Source of the DNA: Devosia sp.
GTDB lineage: Bacteria > Pseudomonadota > Alphaproteobacteria > Rhizobiales > Devosiaceae
Reading direction: 5' to 3'
Length of the DNA: 64,000 bases
NCBI RefSeq assembly: GCF_014860165.1
Contig: NZ_JACZKG010000012.1
Span: 1-64,000 of the forward strand
The position numbers were made by a program, and so were the translations under genes. Under the pieces are notes generated by a model. It saw nothing but the letters and a program-made list of their open reading frames with translations. It had not been told where the DNA came from and made no database searches. This document shows positions 50,735 to 60,736 of the stretch, in pieces. Positions within the stretch are counted from its first letter, which is position 1, and every line of letters starts with the position of its first letter.

Positions 50735-52096
50735 TTAGTTGTAGGCGCGTTCGCCGTGGCTCGAGAGATCCAGGCCATCGCTTTCGCTCGATTCGGGGAC
50801 GCGGGCGCCGCCGAAGATGGCCTTGACGATGAGCATGGCGACCAGGGCAACCACACCCGACCAGACCACGGCGATGCCGACGGCAGTGAGCTGGATCATG
50901 AACTGGCCAGTGATCGAGTATTCCTCGGCAACGCCCAGCGGATAGCCGCCGAGGCCGGGAGCGGCAACGATGGCGGTGCCCAGGGCACCGACGATACCGC
51001 CGACACCATGGATGCCGAACACGTCGAGGCTGTCGTCATACTTGAGCATGGGCTTGAGGTTGACGACTGCCCACAGGCAGACGATGCCGGCAACGGCGCC
51101 GAGCACGATGGCGCCACCGATACCGGCAAAGCCGGCAGCAGGGGTGATGGCCACGAGGCCGGCAACGGCACCCGAGACAGCGCCCAGGGCCGAAGCATGG
51201 CCGCGGGTGACCTTTTCGCCGATAGCCCAGGCCAGGGCCGCAGCAGACGGCGCCAGGATGGTGTTGATCAGGGCGACGGCAGTCAGCGAATTGGCCTCAA
51301 GGTTGGAGCCGGCGTTGAAGCCGAACCAGCCGAACCACAGCATGCCGGCACCGACAAAGGTCCAGACCAGGTTGTGGGGAGCGATCGGCTCCTTCATGTA
51401 GCCCAGGCGCGGGCCAAGCACGATGGCGGCGACGAGTGCGGCCACACCGGAATTGATGTGAACCACGGTACCGCCGGCGAAGTCATAGGCGCCCATGCCG
51501 AACAGCAGACCAGGGCCGGCCCAGACCATGTGGGCGATCGGCAGATAGGAGAAGGTGAACCAGATGGCGAGGAACGTCAGCAGCGCGCCGAACTTCATGC
51601 GCTCGGCGATGCCGCCGACGATGAGGGTGGCAGTGATGCAGGCGAAGGTCATCTGGAAGGCCACGAACACCATTTCAGGCAGCTCGAAACCAGCCGAGAA
51701 GGTGGCGGCGGTGGATTCGAGCGTGACGCCCGACAGGAAGAACTTGGAGAAATCGCCGATGAAGGCCGAGAGGCCGCCTTCGGTGGGGCCGGCAAAGGCC
51801 AGCGAGTAGCCGTAGGCAACCCAGAGGATGGCGATCAGCGAGAAGCCGAGGAACACCTGGGTCAGCACCGAGAGGATATTCTTGGCGCGGACCAGGCCGC
51901 CATAGAACAGGGCGAGGCCCGGCACGGTCATGAAGATCACGACCATGGTGCAGACCATCATCCAGGCGGTGTCACCCTTGTCGACAACGGCCGCGGCTTC
52001 TTCAACGACGGGCGCGGCAGCGTCCTGGGCAAATGCGGGCAGGGCCAGCAGGAGGGAGGCGAGTGCGACGCTTCCCAAAATCTTTGACGTCTTCAT
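50735..52096 (-). CDS. amtB: Ammonium transporter
   Basis: 'DTAWMMVCTMVVIFMTVPGLALFYGGLVRAKN', 'FDFAGGTVVHINSGVAALVAA', 'GIHGVGGIVGALGTAI'. Confidence 0.97.
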   Translation of the reverse strand: MKTSKILGSVALASLLLALPAFAQDAAAPVVEEAAAVVDKGDTAWMMVCTMVVIFMTVPGLALFYGGLVRAKNILSVLTQVFLGFSLIAILWVAYGYSLAFAGPTEGGLSAFIGDFSKFFLSGVTLESTAATFSAGFELPEMVFVAFQMTFACITATLIVGGIAERMKFGALLTFLAIWFTFSYLPIAHMVWAGPGLLFGMGAYDFAGGTVVHINSGVAALVAAIVLGPRLGYMKEPIAPHNLVWTFVGAGMLWFGWFGFNAGSNLEANSLTAVALINTILAPSAAALAWAIGEKVTRGHASALGAVSGAVAGLVAITPAAGFAGIGGAIVLGAVAGIVCLWAVVNLKPMLKYDDSLDVFGIHGVGGIVGALGTAIVAAPGLGGYPLGVAEEYSITGQFMIQLTAVGIAVVWSGVVALVAMLIVKAIFGGARVPESSESDGLDLSSHGERAYN

Positions 52097-52117
52097 CTGT
52101 TTTTCTCCCGATGACGC

Positions 52118-52456
52118 TTAGAGGGCAGCCGCGCCGGTTTCACCGGTACGGATACGGGTGACGGCAAGCAGATCGAGCACGAAGATCTTGCCATCGCCGA
52201 TGCGACCGGTCTGGGCGCTGTCGCGGATGGCGGTGCTCACGGCATCGGCGAGCGCGTCATCAACGGCGATCTCGACCTTGAGCTTGGGCAGGAAGTGCAC
52301 GGCATATTCGGTGCCGCGGTAGATTTCCGAATGCCCCTTCTGGCGGCCATAACCCTTCACCTCGGTCACGGTCATGCCGTGAACGTCGAGTGAGTTGAGA
52401 GCCTGGCGAACCTCTTCGAGGCGTGATGGCTTGATAATTGCGATCACCAGTTTCAT
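52118..52456 (-). CDS. glnK: P-II family nitrogen regulator
   Basis: MKLVIAIIKPSRLEEVRQALNSLDVHGMTVTEVKGYGRQKGHSEIYRGTEYAVHFLPKLKVEIAV; directly upstream of amtB. Confidence 0.97.
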   Translation of the reverse strand: MKLVIAIIKPSRLEEVRQALNSLDVHGMTVTEVKGYGRQKGHSEIYRGTEYAVHFLPKLKVEIAVDDALADAVSTAIRDSAQTGRIGDGKIFVLDLLAVTRIRTGETGAAAL

Positions 52457-52718
52457 GTGAGCCCCTTTGCGCTTGGCGCTTGTCTGGAATGGCAAACTAG
52501 ACTCAAGCGCCGTGCCAGTTGGACAGCACCCCTAAAATCCGCATGAATTCAAAGGGTTAACGATTTGAAAATCGATCCTGCGCGTGCGGCCCAACCGAAA
52601 TGCGTAATTATTGTGCATTTCTGGACCGAGTTGAACAAATATGAAGCAGCGCCGCGGCGATCCGCGCGCTTGCGCAAAACGACAGCAGGACCACAATAGA
52701 ACTCCAAGGAGACCGGAG

Positions 52719-53936
52719 ATGAGTGAGCAGGCCTATGACGTGCTGATCGTCGGCGGTGGCCCAGTGGGGCTGACGCTGGCCCTGGCACTGGTGCAGTCGG
52801 CAAGGGGCATCCGTGTGGGCCTCGTCGACCGGCGGCCGCTTTCGGTGCCGCGGGACGCGCGCGCCTCGGCCATCGCCGCCGGCGTGCGGCGCGTCTTCGA
52901 GACGCTGGGCGTGTGGCCCGGCATGGCGGGGGCGGCGCAACCGATCACCACGATGCGCATCACCGATTCGGGCCAGGGTGATATTTCGCGGCCCCTGTTC
53001 CTCACCTTCGACGGCGATATCGCACCGGGCGAGGCCTTTGCCCACATGGTACCCAACAGCGTCAGCGCGCAGGTGCTGCTCGACGCTGTGGCCGATAAGA
53101 TCTCGGTCATCGCACCGGCAACGATCAGCGGCTATACCGTCGAGGGCGGGGCAGCCCGCCTGATGCTGGACGCTGGCCGCATCCTGACTGCGCCGCTGCT
53201 GGTTGCCGCCGATGGTGGGCAATCCGCGCTGCGCGGCATGGCGGGCATCGGCGTCATCGCCCACGACTATCAACAGACCGGGCTGGTCACCACTATCGGC
53301 CATGAACTGCCCCATAACGGCGTGGCCTATGAGCATTTCCGCCCCGCCGGACCCTTTGCCAGCCTGCCGCTGCCAGGCAATCGCTCTTCGCTGGTCTGGA
53401 CCGAGAGCCGGGAGGCGGCGCCACGATTCCTCGCCATGGAGCAGGCGCAACTGGCCCGGGAGATCGAGGCGGTGATGGGCTCGACGCTGGGCGCGGTGAC
53501 GGTGGAGGAAAAGCTGATGGGCTTTCCGCTCCGGCTGCAGATCGCGCGCGAATTCGTCGCCCCGCGGCTGGCGCTGGTGGGCGACGCGGCCCATGTGGTT
53601 CATCCCATTGCCGGCCAGGGCCTCAATCTGGGCCTCAAGGATGTGGCGGCTTTGGCCGAAGTGGTCATCGAGGCGATCCGCCTGGGGCTCGACCATGGCA
53701 GCGACGACGTGCTGGGCCGCTACCAGAGCTGGCGCCGGCTCGATACATCGGCCATGGCCGCGATGACCGACGGACTCAACCGGCTCTTTTCCAACGACCT
53801 GGCGCCGGTGCGCGCCTTGCGCGATTTCGGCCTGGGCCTGGTGGATCGAGCCGGCCCTATCAAGTCGGCGCTGATCCGCACCGCTTCGGGTGTCTCGCCC
53901 AGCGGTCCGAGGCTGCTGAGCGGTCTGCCGATCTGA
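52719..53936 (+). CDS. UbiH/UbiF/VisC/COQ6 family FAD-dependent hydroxylase
   Basis: 'DVLIVGGGPVGLTLALAL', 'LALVGDAAHVVHPIAGQGLNLGLKDVAALAEV'. Confidence 0.94.
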   Translation: MSEQAYDVLIVGGGPVGLTLALALVQSARGIRVGLVDRRPLSVPRDARASAIAAGVRRVFETLGVWPGMAGAAQPITTMRITDSGQGDISRPLFLTFDGDIAPGEAFAHMVPNSVSAQVLLDAVADKISVIAPATISGYTVEGGAARLMLDAGRILTAPLLVAADGGQSALRGMAGIGVIAHDYQQTGLVTTIGHELPHNGVAYEHFRPAGPFASLPLPGNRSSLVWTESREAAPRFLAMEQAQLAREIEAVMGSTLGAVTVEEKLMGFPLRLQIAREFVAPRLALVGDAAHVVHPIAGQGLNLGLKDVAALAEVVIEAIRLGLDHGSDDVLGRYQSWRRLDTSAMAAMTDGLNRLFSNDLAPVRALRDFGLGLVDRAGPIKSALIRTASGVSPSGPRLLSGLPI

Positions 53937-53939
53937 GCC

Positions 53940-54152
53940 ATGGTCCGCTTCGATTCCAGCGCCATCTGGCGAGCGGAATATGACCCGGACGAGCAGTTGC
54001 TGCAGCTGTGGTTCACGGGCGATGCGCTGCCCTATGGCTATCGCCACGTCCCCGAGGATGTGTTCGACGAACTCTGTGCCGCCGATTCGCAGGGCCGGTT
54101 CTTCGCCGCCCATGTCCGCGACCGCTACGAGGTCATTCCACCTCCTGAATGA
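53940..54152 (+). CDS. KTSC domain-containing protein
   Basis: 70 aa 'FDSSAIWRAEYDPDEQLLQLWFTGDALPYGYRHVPEDVFDELCAADSQGRFF'. Confidence 0.85.
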   Translation: MVRFDSSAIWRAEYDPDEQLLQLWFTGDALPYGYRHVPEDVFDELCAADSQGRFFAAHVRDRYEVIPPPE

Positions 54153-54155
54153 CGG

Positions 54156-54398
54156 CTAATGGCCGTCCTTGAGGTCGGGCAACTCCCGCAACGCTTCCGG
54201 CTCGACGGTGCGGGCCTCGTCGAGACTGAGCAGGGGCACGCCATTGACGACGGGGAAGGCCAGGCGCGCCGCCACCGAGATCAGTTCGGTCCGGTCGGCG
54301 GAGAGCATCAGCCGCGTCTTGGTCAGCGGACAGACCAGCATTTCGAGCGTCTTCACATCAAGGACATGACGCGGATTGACCGATGGCGCCTGGCTCAT
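54156..54398 (-). CDS. Trm112 family protein
   Basis: 'LDVKTLEMLVCPLTKTRLMLSADRTELISVAARLAFPVVNGVPLLSLDEAR'. Confidence 0.9.
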   Translation of the reverse strand: MSQAPSVNPRHVLDVKTLEMLVCPLTKTRLMLSADRTELISVAARLAFPVVNGVPLLSLDEARTVEPEALRELPDLKDGH

Positions 54399-54460
54399 GG
54401 CGGGGTCTCAATTGTCGCGTTTCCGAACCGCAGAACCGTATCCACTTTTGCTGAAAACAC

Positions 54461-55129
54461 TCAATTCAGCGGAGCAGCGCCGCCGCTGCCGCCACGGGCA
54501 ATTTCATATTCGGTCATGGCGATCAGCGTCTCGGCGCGCTGCTCCAGCGTCTGCGCCTCAAGCAGCACCTGCTTTTCGGCTGGACCATAGGGCCCCACCA
54601 TGCAGCAGAAATTGACGAGGTCGGCAGTGCCGGTGCGCTCGATCTCTTCCCAGTTGAGCTCGATGCTGGCGAATTCGGCATAGTCGCGCATCATGCGGAC
54701 GAAACGCTCGCGATCCACCGCCTCTTCGCCGAAGTCGCGGGTGAAGTCGGTGGCAAAGTCTTCGGCCGAAATCACGCCCTGCCGATAGGGCGTCATGACC
54801 GTGAGTTCATGCACAAGGCGGAAGCGGGAAACGCCTTCGAGGATAATGAAATAGCGCCCCTCGCCGCTTTCCTCGAAATGGGTCAACCGGCCGAGGCAGC
54901 CGATCGACTGCAGCGGGCTGCGACCCTTGGGACTCTCTTCCGACGTGTCCTCGGGCTGGATCAGCCCAACCAGGCGATCGCCGCGGAGGGCCGCGTCGAC
55001 CATTTCGATATAGCGCGGCTCGAAGATGTTGAGCGGGCGGTGCGAGAAGGGCAGCAGCAAGGCCCCGCTGAGCGGGAAGAGCGGCACCGACTTGGGCAAG
55101 TCGGCTGGCGATGCGGGGCGCTTGAGCAT
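54461..55129 (-). CDS. LON peptidase substrate-binding domain protein
   Basis: 'SVPLFPLSGALLLPFSHRPLNIFEPRYIEMVDAAL', 'IGCLGRLTHFEESGEGRYFIILEGVSRFRL'. Confidence 0.94.
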   Translation of the reverse strand: MLKRPASPADLPKSVPLFPLSGALLLPFSHRPLNIFEPRYIEMVDAALRGDRLVGLIQPEDTSEESPKGRSPLQSIGCLGRLTHFEESGEGRYFIILEGVSRFRLVHELTVMTPYRQGVISAEDFATDFTRDFGEEAVDRERFVRMMRDYAEFASIELNWEEIERTGTADLVNFCCMVGPYGPAEKQVLLEAQTLEQRAETLIAMTEYEIARGGSGGAAPLN

Positions 55130-55140
55130 GATGGCGTTCC

Positions 55141-56091
55141 TCAGGAGAACAGGGCAGCCGACAGCATGCGGCGACCCTTGACGGTTGCCGGGTCGCGCGG
55201 ACCCCAGGCATCGAAGAATTCGAGCAGCTTCTTGCGGGCGCCGTCCTCGTTCCAGGTGCGGTCGCGCTTGAAGATGGCGACCAGCGCCTCGGCCGCCTCG
55301 ACCTTGCTGCCTTCGGCATTGAGCGCCAGGGCCAGATCGTAACGGGCCTGGTGATCATCCGGATTGGCCGCGACAGCGGCCTCCAGCGCCGCGGTCTCGC
55401 TGAGATTGGCGGCCTCGCCGAGGAGCCGGATGGAATTGACCAGCGTGGTATAGACCTCGCCCTTTCGTTCGGCTTCGGGGAGCAGGTCGAGCGTGGCCTG
55501 GGCCTGTTCGGCTTCGCCGGCAGCCAGATAGACACGCGCGAGACCGAGCAGTGACGTGGCATGGTCGGGCTGGTGCTGCAGCACCATGCCGAAGATCTGG
55601 GCGGCGCGGCCGAGATCGCCAGCGGTGAGAGCTTCCTCGGCGGCGGCGACGGCTTCGGTTATCTGGGCCTCGATCGAACCTTCGGCAGGCTGCGGCGCCG
55701 GGGCGCCGTCAATGACGCGCTCGGCAAAGCGGCGCACTTCGCCCTCGGGCATGGCGCCCATGAAACCATCGACCGGGCGGCCGCCGGCAAAGGCGAATAC
55801 GGCCGGGATCGACTGCACGCCAAGCTGGCCGGCAATCTGGGGATGCTCATCGATGTTGATCTTGATCAGCCTGATGGCACCGGCCTTCTCGTTGACCACC
55901 TTTTCAAGCGCCGGCGTCAGCTGGCGGCAGGGGCCGCACCACGGCGCCCAGAAATCGACCAGCACCGGCTGGTCGAGCGAAGCATCGATCACATCGGCCT
56001 TGAAGGCCTGATCGCTCGAATCCTTGATCAGGGCGCCAGCAGGAACGGCAGATTGAGGGGCGGCGGCAACGCCGCTAAACGGGGTGGTCAT
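55141..56091 (-). CDS. Thioredoxin-TPR co-chaperone (CnoX/YbbN-like)
   Basis: 'VLVDFWAPWCGPCRQLTPALEKV' with active-site CGPC, then TPR-like C-terminus. Confidence 0.92.
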   Translation of the reverse strand: MTTPFSGVAAAPQSAVPAGALIKDSSDQAFKADVIDASLDQPVLVDFWAPWCGPCRQLTPALEKVVNEKAGAIRLIKINIDEHPQIAGQLGVQSIPAVFAFAGGRPVDGFMGAMPEGEVRRFAERVIDGAPAPQPAEGSIEAQITEAVAAAEEALTAGDLGRAAQIFGMVLQHQPDHATSLLGLARVYLAAGEAEQAQATLDLLPEAERKGEVYTTLVNSIRLLGEAANLSETAALEAAVAANPDDHQARYDLALALNAEGSKVEAAEALVAIFKRDRTWNEDGARKKLLEFFDAWGPRDPATVKGRRMLSAALFS

Positions 56092-56297
56092 GACGGAACG
56101 AGGCCCTTGCAGCTAGGCGAAATCTTGAAGTTCTGGACACTTCTTGCGCCCGCGAACGGTGATGTGACAAGCCCCTCAACCCACAAGGCGGCACTAAGAT
56201 GACGGTCGGGCCAAATTGTGGGTTGCAATCGGACAGGTGATTGGGCATATAGGCGCGCGTCGCCGGACTGCCAAGGCAGTGCGGCAACAAACGGAGC

Positions 56298-56372
56298 GCG
56301 GGTGTAGCTCAGGGGTAGAGCATAACCTTGCCAAGGTTAGGGTCGTGGGTTCGAATCCCATCGCCCGCTCCA
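56298..56372 (+). tRNA. tRNA-Gly (anticodon GCC)
   Basis: GCGGGTG...CCTTGCCAAGG...GGGTTCGAATCCC...CGCCCGC TCCA; complete cloverleaf with encoded CCA. Confidence 0.97.
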
Positions 56373-56395
56373 AATCTCCTCCGGGAGAAACGATC

Positions 56396-56431
56396 AAAAG
56401 GCCAGACGCAAGTCTGGCCTTTCGTTTTTTT
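56396..56431 (+). terminator. Rho-independent terminator after tRNA-Gly
   Basis: AAGGCCAGAC gcaa GTCTGGCCTT tcgTTTTTTT. Confidence 0.93.
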
Positions 56432-56473
56432 GCGACCTGTGGTGGGCTGAGCGGACCGATCCGCGAGGTTGGG

Positions 56474-56878
56474 ATGCAGCGCTTCAAGGTGGACACGATC
56501 GACGCGTTCAACGCGGCCCAGGCGCCCGGCGATCGGGAAATCTGCGACCTGATCCGGGCGGCCATAGCGGCGAACCTGCCAGAGGCAGAAAGCAAGATCT
56601 GGCACGCCCATCCGGTATGGTTTCTCGCCGGCAATCCCATTGTCGGCTATTCCAAGCTCAAGAGCTGCATCCGGCTGCTGTTCTGGAGTGGCCAGTCCTT
56701 CACCGCGTCGGGCCTGGCGCCCGAGGGCACGTTCAAGGCCGCCGAGAAGCGCTACACCGCCCCCGAAGAGGTCGATCCGGCAGAAATTGCCCGATGGGTC
56801 GAAGAGTCCCGGACGGTGCAGTGGGACTACAAGAACCTGATGAAGAAGGGCCGGCTGGAGCGACTGACCCTTCCATAG
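56474..56878 (+). CDS. DUF1801 domain-containing protein
   Basis: 'LPEAESKIWHAHPVWFLAGNPIVGYSKLKSCIRLLFWSGQSF'. Confidence 0.8.
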   Translation: MQRFKVDTIDAFNAAQAPGDREICDLIRAAIAANLPEAESKIWHAHPVWFLAGNPIVGYSKLKSCIRLLFWSGQSFTASGLAPEGTFKAAEKRYTAPEEVDPAEIARWVEESRTVQWDYKNLMKKGRLERLTLP

Positions 56879-56885
56879 GTGCGGT

Positions 56886-57812
56886 TTACGGCAAGATATG
56901 CCCGGCGGCGCGGAACAGGCGGTACCATTCCTCGCGGGTGAGCTGGACATCCGAACCCGCAGCCGAATCCTTGACCCGGCCTGGATTGGTGGTACCGAGC
57001 ACCACCTGAATCTTGGCGGGATGCCTGACGATCCAGGCCACGGCAATGCCGGTGGGCGTCACGCCATATTTGGCGGCGAGGGCATCGATGTCGGCATTGA
57101 GTTCGGGATAATCCTTGTCGCCAAGGAAGACGCCGTCGAAAAATCCCTTCTGGAACGGCGACCAGGCCTGCAGCATCATATTGTTGAGCCGCGAGTAATC
57201 GAGCAGGCCATTGTCGCGCGAAATCGACTGGTCGAGGCCGGCCATGTTGGCGGCAACGCCCTGGGCGAAAAGCGGCGCGTGGGTGATGGAGAGCTGCACC
57301 TGGTTGGCGACCAACGGCTGCTTGACCGCGCTCTTGAGCAGTTCGATCTGCCCCGGCGTGTGGTTGGAGACGCCGAAATGGCGCACCTTGCCTGCGGCAA
57401 CGAGCTGCTCGAAGGCCTCGGCGACCTCTTCTGGCTCCACCAGCGTATCGGGGCGATGCAGCAGCAACAGGTCGAGATAGTCGGTCTTGAGCGCGGCCAG
57501 CGAGCCATCGACGGTGGCCAGGATGTGCTCCCTGGAGAAATCGAAATAGCCCTTGCGGATGCCGACCTTGGACTGGATGACGACCTGATCGCGCTGGGCC
57601 GGGGTCAGCGTTACCGCCTCGCCGAAGCGCTTCTCGCAGAGGTGGCGCTCGCCGCCATAGATATCGGCATGGTCGAAGACGTTGATGCCGGCGTCGCGCG
57701 CAGTACCGACCAGCGTCGCGATCTCGGCATTGCTCATCTTGGAGATGCGCATCAGGCCGAGCACAACGCTGGAGACGGTGCGGCCGGTGTGAGGCAGGGT
57801 ATAGGTTTTCAT
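56886..57812 (-). CDS. Aldo/keto reductase
   Basis: 'GINVFDHADIYGGERHLCEKRFGEAV', 'DYLDLLLLHRPDTLVEPEEVAEAFEQLVAAGKVRHFGVSNHTPGQIELL'. Confidence 0.95.
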   Translation of the reverse strand: MKTYTLPHTGRTVSSVVLGLMRISKMSNAEIATLVGTARDAGINVFDHADIYGGERHLCEKRFGEAVTLTPAQRDQVVIQSKVGIRKGYFDFSREHILATVDGSLAALKTDYLDLLLLHRPDTLVEPEEVAEAFEQLVAAGKVRHFGVSNHTPGQIELLKSAVKQPLVANQVQLSITHAPLFAQGVAANMAGLDQSISRDNGLLDYSRLNNMMLQAWSPFQKGFFDGVFLGDKDYPELNADIDALAAKYGVTPTGIAVAWIVRHPAKIQVVLGTTNPGRVKDSAAGSDVQLTREEWYRLFRAAGHILP

Positions 57813-58011
57813 GATGCTGTCTTTCCGGCGGTTGGTCGCCCAGGATAGCCGCCGCCTGCCCCGCTGGCACCGTCTACTATGCGGATGTCCGGGACCGCCA
57901 AGCGTGGCGGCGACGATTGCCCGTTCGGTTTTTGACCCAGGTCAACGGTGGCGGCGACCACGGCTCTATGTGAGGGTGATACGCAAGATAATACTGCCTG
58001 GAGTTTTGATA

Positions 58012-59178
58012 ATGTCGAGACATGATAGGGGTTTTCCCTTTGCTGGAATGACGCGGCTCGCCCTCGCGGCCGGGTCGAGCCTGAGCTTGCTGATGGTTCT
58101 GGGAACACCCGCCTATGCGCATGTGAAGTGGTTTGCGCCCTATGTGGTGGGTTCGGCGCCCGCCCCCATCACCCAGACGCTGGCAAATGGCTGGTTCTGG
58201 CTCGGCATTGTGCTGGTGCTGGCTTTCCTTGTGGCCACCGTCGTTCTCGAGAAGGGCCCTGTCGGGCTCGGGGTAAGCGGCGCCCTCGACCGGGTCAGCC
58301 TGCCGCTGTGGAACCGGGCAGATGACTTCATGCGCGTGGTCATCGGCGGGTTCTTCGTGGCGATCTTTGCGGTGGGTGGCGTCTATCTGACGCCGGACCT
58401 GCACACGCCGAACGAATGGGTGTCGTGGCTGCAACTGCTCATCGCCATGCTGGTGTTTTCGCGGCGCACCATGCCGCTGGCCGCCGCCGGCATTATAGGG
58501 CTCTGGGTGATTGCGCTGCGCGACTACGACTTCTTCCACCTGCTGGACTATCTGGCGCTTGGCGTGGGCGTAGCCGGCTACCTGGTCCTGGCCGCCAATC
58601 CCAATGGTCGGTTCTACGGGCAGCGCTTTGCCGTACTGCGCTGGGGCGTGGCGATTGCGCTGATGTGGTCGAGCCTGGAAAAGTTCGCCTATGCCGAATG
58701 GTTCTATCCCCTGGTCGAGGAACGTCCCTTCCTGACCTTCGGCATGCCGCGCGACACATTCATCCCCATGGCGGGCGTGGCCGAGTTCACCATGGGCTTT
58801 GGTCTGTTGTGGACGCCCCTGATCCGGCGGCTTTCGGCCATCGCGCTCATCGTCATCTTCACTGCCGCGGTCTATCCGTTCGGTCGCATCGACCTGGTCG
58901 GGCACGCCCTGATCATGGGAACACTGTTCCTGATTGCTGCCGATCCCTCGCCCTCGGGCCTCAAGCTGCAGCGACTGGTACCCAGCATGGGGAGTGTGCC
59001 CGCCGGCCTGCTGGCTGCGCTGGTGGTGATCTGTGGTGCCTATTGGGGCCTGCATGGCCTGTTCTACAGCCAGTCGGCGAACCAGCCCGTGCAGGTTGAT
59101 GCCAATGGTGAACTGCTGACCCACATACCCAATGCCGAGTATCCACACGGCGTGGTGGATTCGGCGCCCCAACCCTGA
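58012..59178 (+). CDS. Multi-pass membrane protein (DoxX-like)
   Basis: About 9-10 hydrophobic segments; 'AIALMWSSLEKFAYAEWFYPLVEERPFLTFG'. Confidence 0.65.
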   Translation: MSRHDRGFPFAGMTRLALAAGSSLSLLMVLGTPAYAHVKWFAPYVVGSAPAPITQTLANGWFWLGIVLVLAFLVATVVLEKGPVGLGVSGALDRVSLPLWNRADDFMRVVIGGFFVAIFAVGGVYLTPDLHTPNEWVSWLQLLIAMLVFSRRTMPLAAAGIIGLWVIALRDYDFFHLLDYLALGVGVAGYLVLAANPNGRFYGQRFAVLRWGVAIALMWSSLEKFAYAEWFYPLVEERPFLTFGMPRDTFIPMAGVAEFTMGFGLLWTPLIRRLSAIALIVIFTAAVYPFGRIDLVGHALIMGTLFLIAADPSPSGLKLQRLVPSMGSVPAGLLAALVVICGAYWGLHGLFYSQSANQPVQVDANGELLTHIPNAEYPHGVVDSAPQP

Positions 59179-59212
59179 ACCCCAAGCCGCCGGGCGCGAT
59201 GTCCGGCGGCGC

Positions 59213-60307
59213 TTAGCTCGCCGGGAGCTCGAGAAACGCCGTCAGCGCTCGTGCGGCCGCCGCCCCTGCCCGGTTGGCGCCGATGGTCGAGGCCGATGGC
59301 CCATAGCCGACCAGATGGACGCGCGGGTCGCGGGCGACCTGGGTGGCCAGGCGTCCGGTCATGGTGATGCCACCGCTCTCCTCACGCAGCTGCAGCGGCG
59401 CCAGATGATCGAGCGCCGAACGGAAGCCGGTGCACCACAGGATCACATCGACATCGAGGCTCCGCCCATCGGCCCAGCGGACGCCTGTGGGCGTGATTTC
59501 GCTGAACATGTCCTGCCGCTGGAGTACGCCGCGTTCGCGCATGGCCAGGATTGCGGGGCTTAGCGGCAGGCCGGTGACCGACACTACCGAATTGGGCGAC
59601 AGGCCGGCGCGGACGCGATCTTCCACCAGTTTCACCGCCGCCCGCCCCGCCTCCTGGTCGAATGGACCCTCGCGAAAACGCGGCGGGGTCCGCGTCACCC
59701 AGGTGGTGCGCGTGACCTGTGATATCTGATCGAGCAGCTGGATGGCCGAAATGCCGCCACCGACAACAAGCACATGCTGGCCGGCGAAATCCTCGGCCGC
59801 GTGGAACTGCTGGGTATGGAGCTGGCGGCCGGTGAAACTCTCGCGGCCGGGATAATCAGGGATAAAGGGTTTTTCCCAGGTACCCGTGGCGTTGATGATG
59901 CCCCGGGCCGAGAACAGGCCGCGATCGCTCTCGACGCGCAGGCGCTCACCGCGGTTGCAGACGACATTGACGCTGGCGGGACGGTGCACGTCCAGCCCGA
60001 AGCGCTCCTCATAGGCGGCGAAGTAATGCGGGACGGCCACGGAGGCGCGCACGCTGGCGTCGCCGCCGGCATTGTCGGCAAAGCTCAGGCCCGGCAGGTC
60101 ATGCACGCGATTGACGGTGGAGAGCGTCAGCGAGGGCCAGCGATATTGCCAGGCGCCGCCCGGCTGCGGGGCACGGTCGAGCACGAGGAAGTCGCGTCCA
60201 GGTTGGAGCCCGAGCTGTTTCAGATGATAGGCCGAGCTCAGCCCGGCCTGCCCGGCGCCGATGACGACGATGTCGAGCTTGAGGGCAAGGCGAGACGAGG
60301 TGTCCAA
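59213..60307 (-). CDS. FAD-dependent NAD(P)-binding oxidoreductase (flavin monooxygenase-like)
   Basis: 'DIVVIGAGQAGLSSAYHLKQLGL', 'HVLVVGGGISAIQLLDQIS', 'DVILWCTGFRSALDHLAPL'; TTG start inferred. Confidence 0.87.
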   Translation of the reverse strand: MDTSSRLALKLDIVVIGAGQAGLSSAYHLKQLGLQPGRDFLVLDRAPQPGGAWQYRWPSLTLSTVNRVHDLPGLSFADNAGGDASVRASVAVPHYFAAYEERFGLDVHRPASVNVVCNRGERLRVESDRGLFSARGIINATGTWEKPFIPDYPGRESFTGRQLHTQQFHAAEDFAGQHVLVVGGGISAIQLLDQISQVTRTTWVTRTPPRFREGPFDQEAGRAAVKLVEDRVRAGLSPNSVVSVTGLPLSPAILAMRERGVLQRQDMFSEITPTGVRWADGRSLDVDVILWCTGFRSALDHLAPLQLREESGGITMTGRLATQVARDPRVHLVGYGPSASTIGANRAGAAAARALTAFLELPAS

Positions 60308-60379
60308 GACTGCTCCAGGCGTTGATTGCACCCCAGATGGGGAATAGCATCGGTCAGAACAAGCCAAGGGGTACACGCC

Positions 60380-60736
60380 GTGGCCAACGAGGTCGATGCC
60401 TGGATGGCGACCTATGACAATCCGATGAAGCCAGTGGTCGAGGCTGTGCGCCGCGTCGTCCTGACCGCCGATCCGCGAATTGGCGAGACCATCAAGTGGA
60501 AGGCGCCGACATTCACCTACAAGGGAAACCTCGCCTCGTTCTTCCCGCGCGCCAAGGCGCATGCCAGCCTGATGTTTCATACCGGCGCCAGCATTGCCGG
60601 CGATTTCCCCTCACTCGAAGGTGGCGAGGCTGTCAGCCGGTTCATGAAATTTGCCAGCCTGGACGAGGTGACCGCCAAGGCACCCGAACTGCAGCGCCTC
60701 GTCCGTGCCTGGTGCGATCAACGCGACGCCGGTTAG
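60380..60736 (+). CDS. DUF1801 domain-containing protein
   Basis: 'AVRRVVLTADPRIGETIKWKAPTFTYKGNLASFFPRAKAHASLMFHTGA'; GTG start. Confidence 0.85.
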   Translation: MANEVDAWMATYDNPMKPVVEAVRRVVLTADPRIGETIKWKAPTFTYKGNLASFFPRAKAHASLMFHTGASIAGDFPSLEGGEAVSRFMKFASLDEVTAKAPELQRLVRAWCDQRDAG

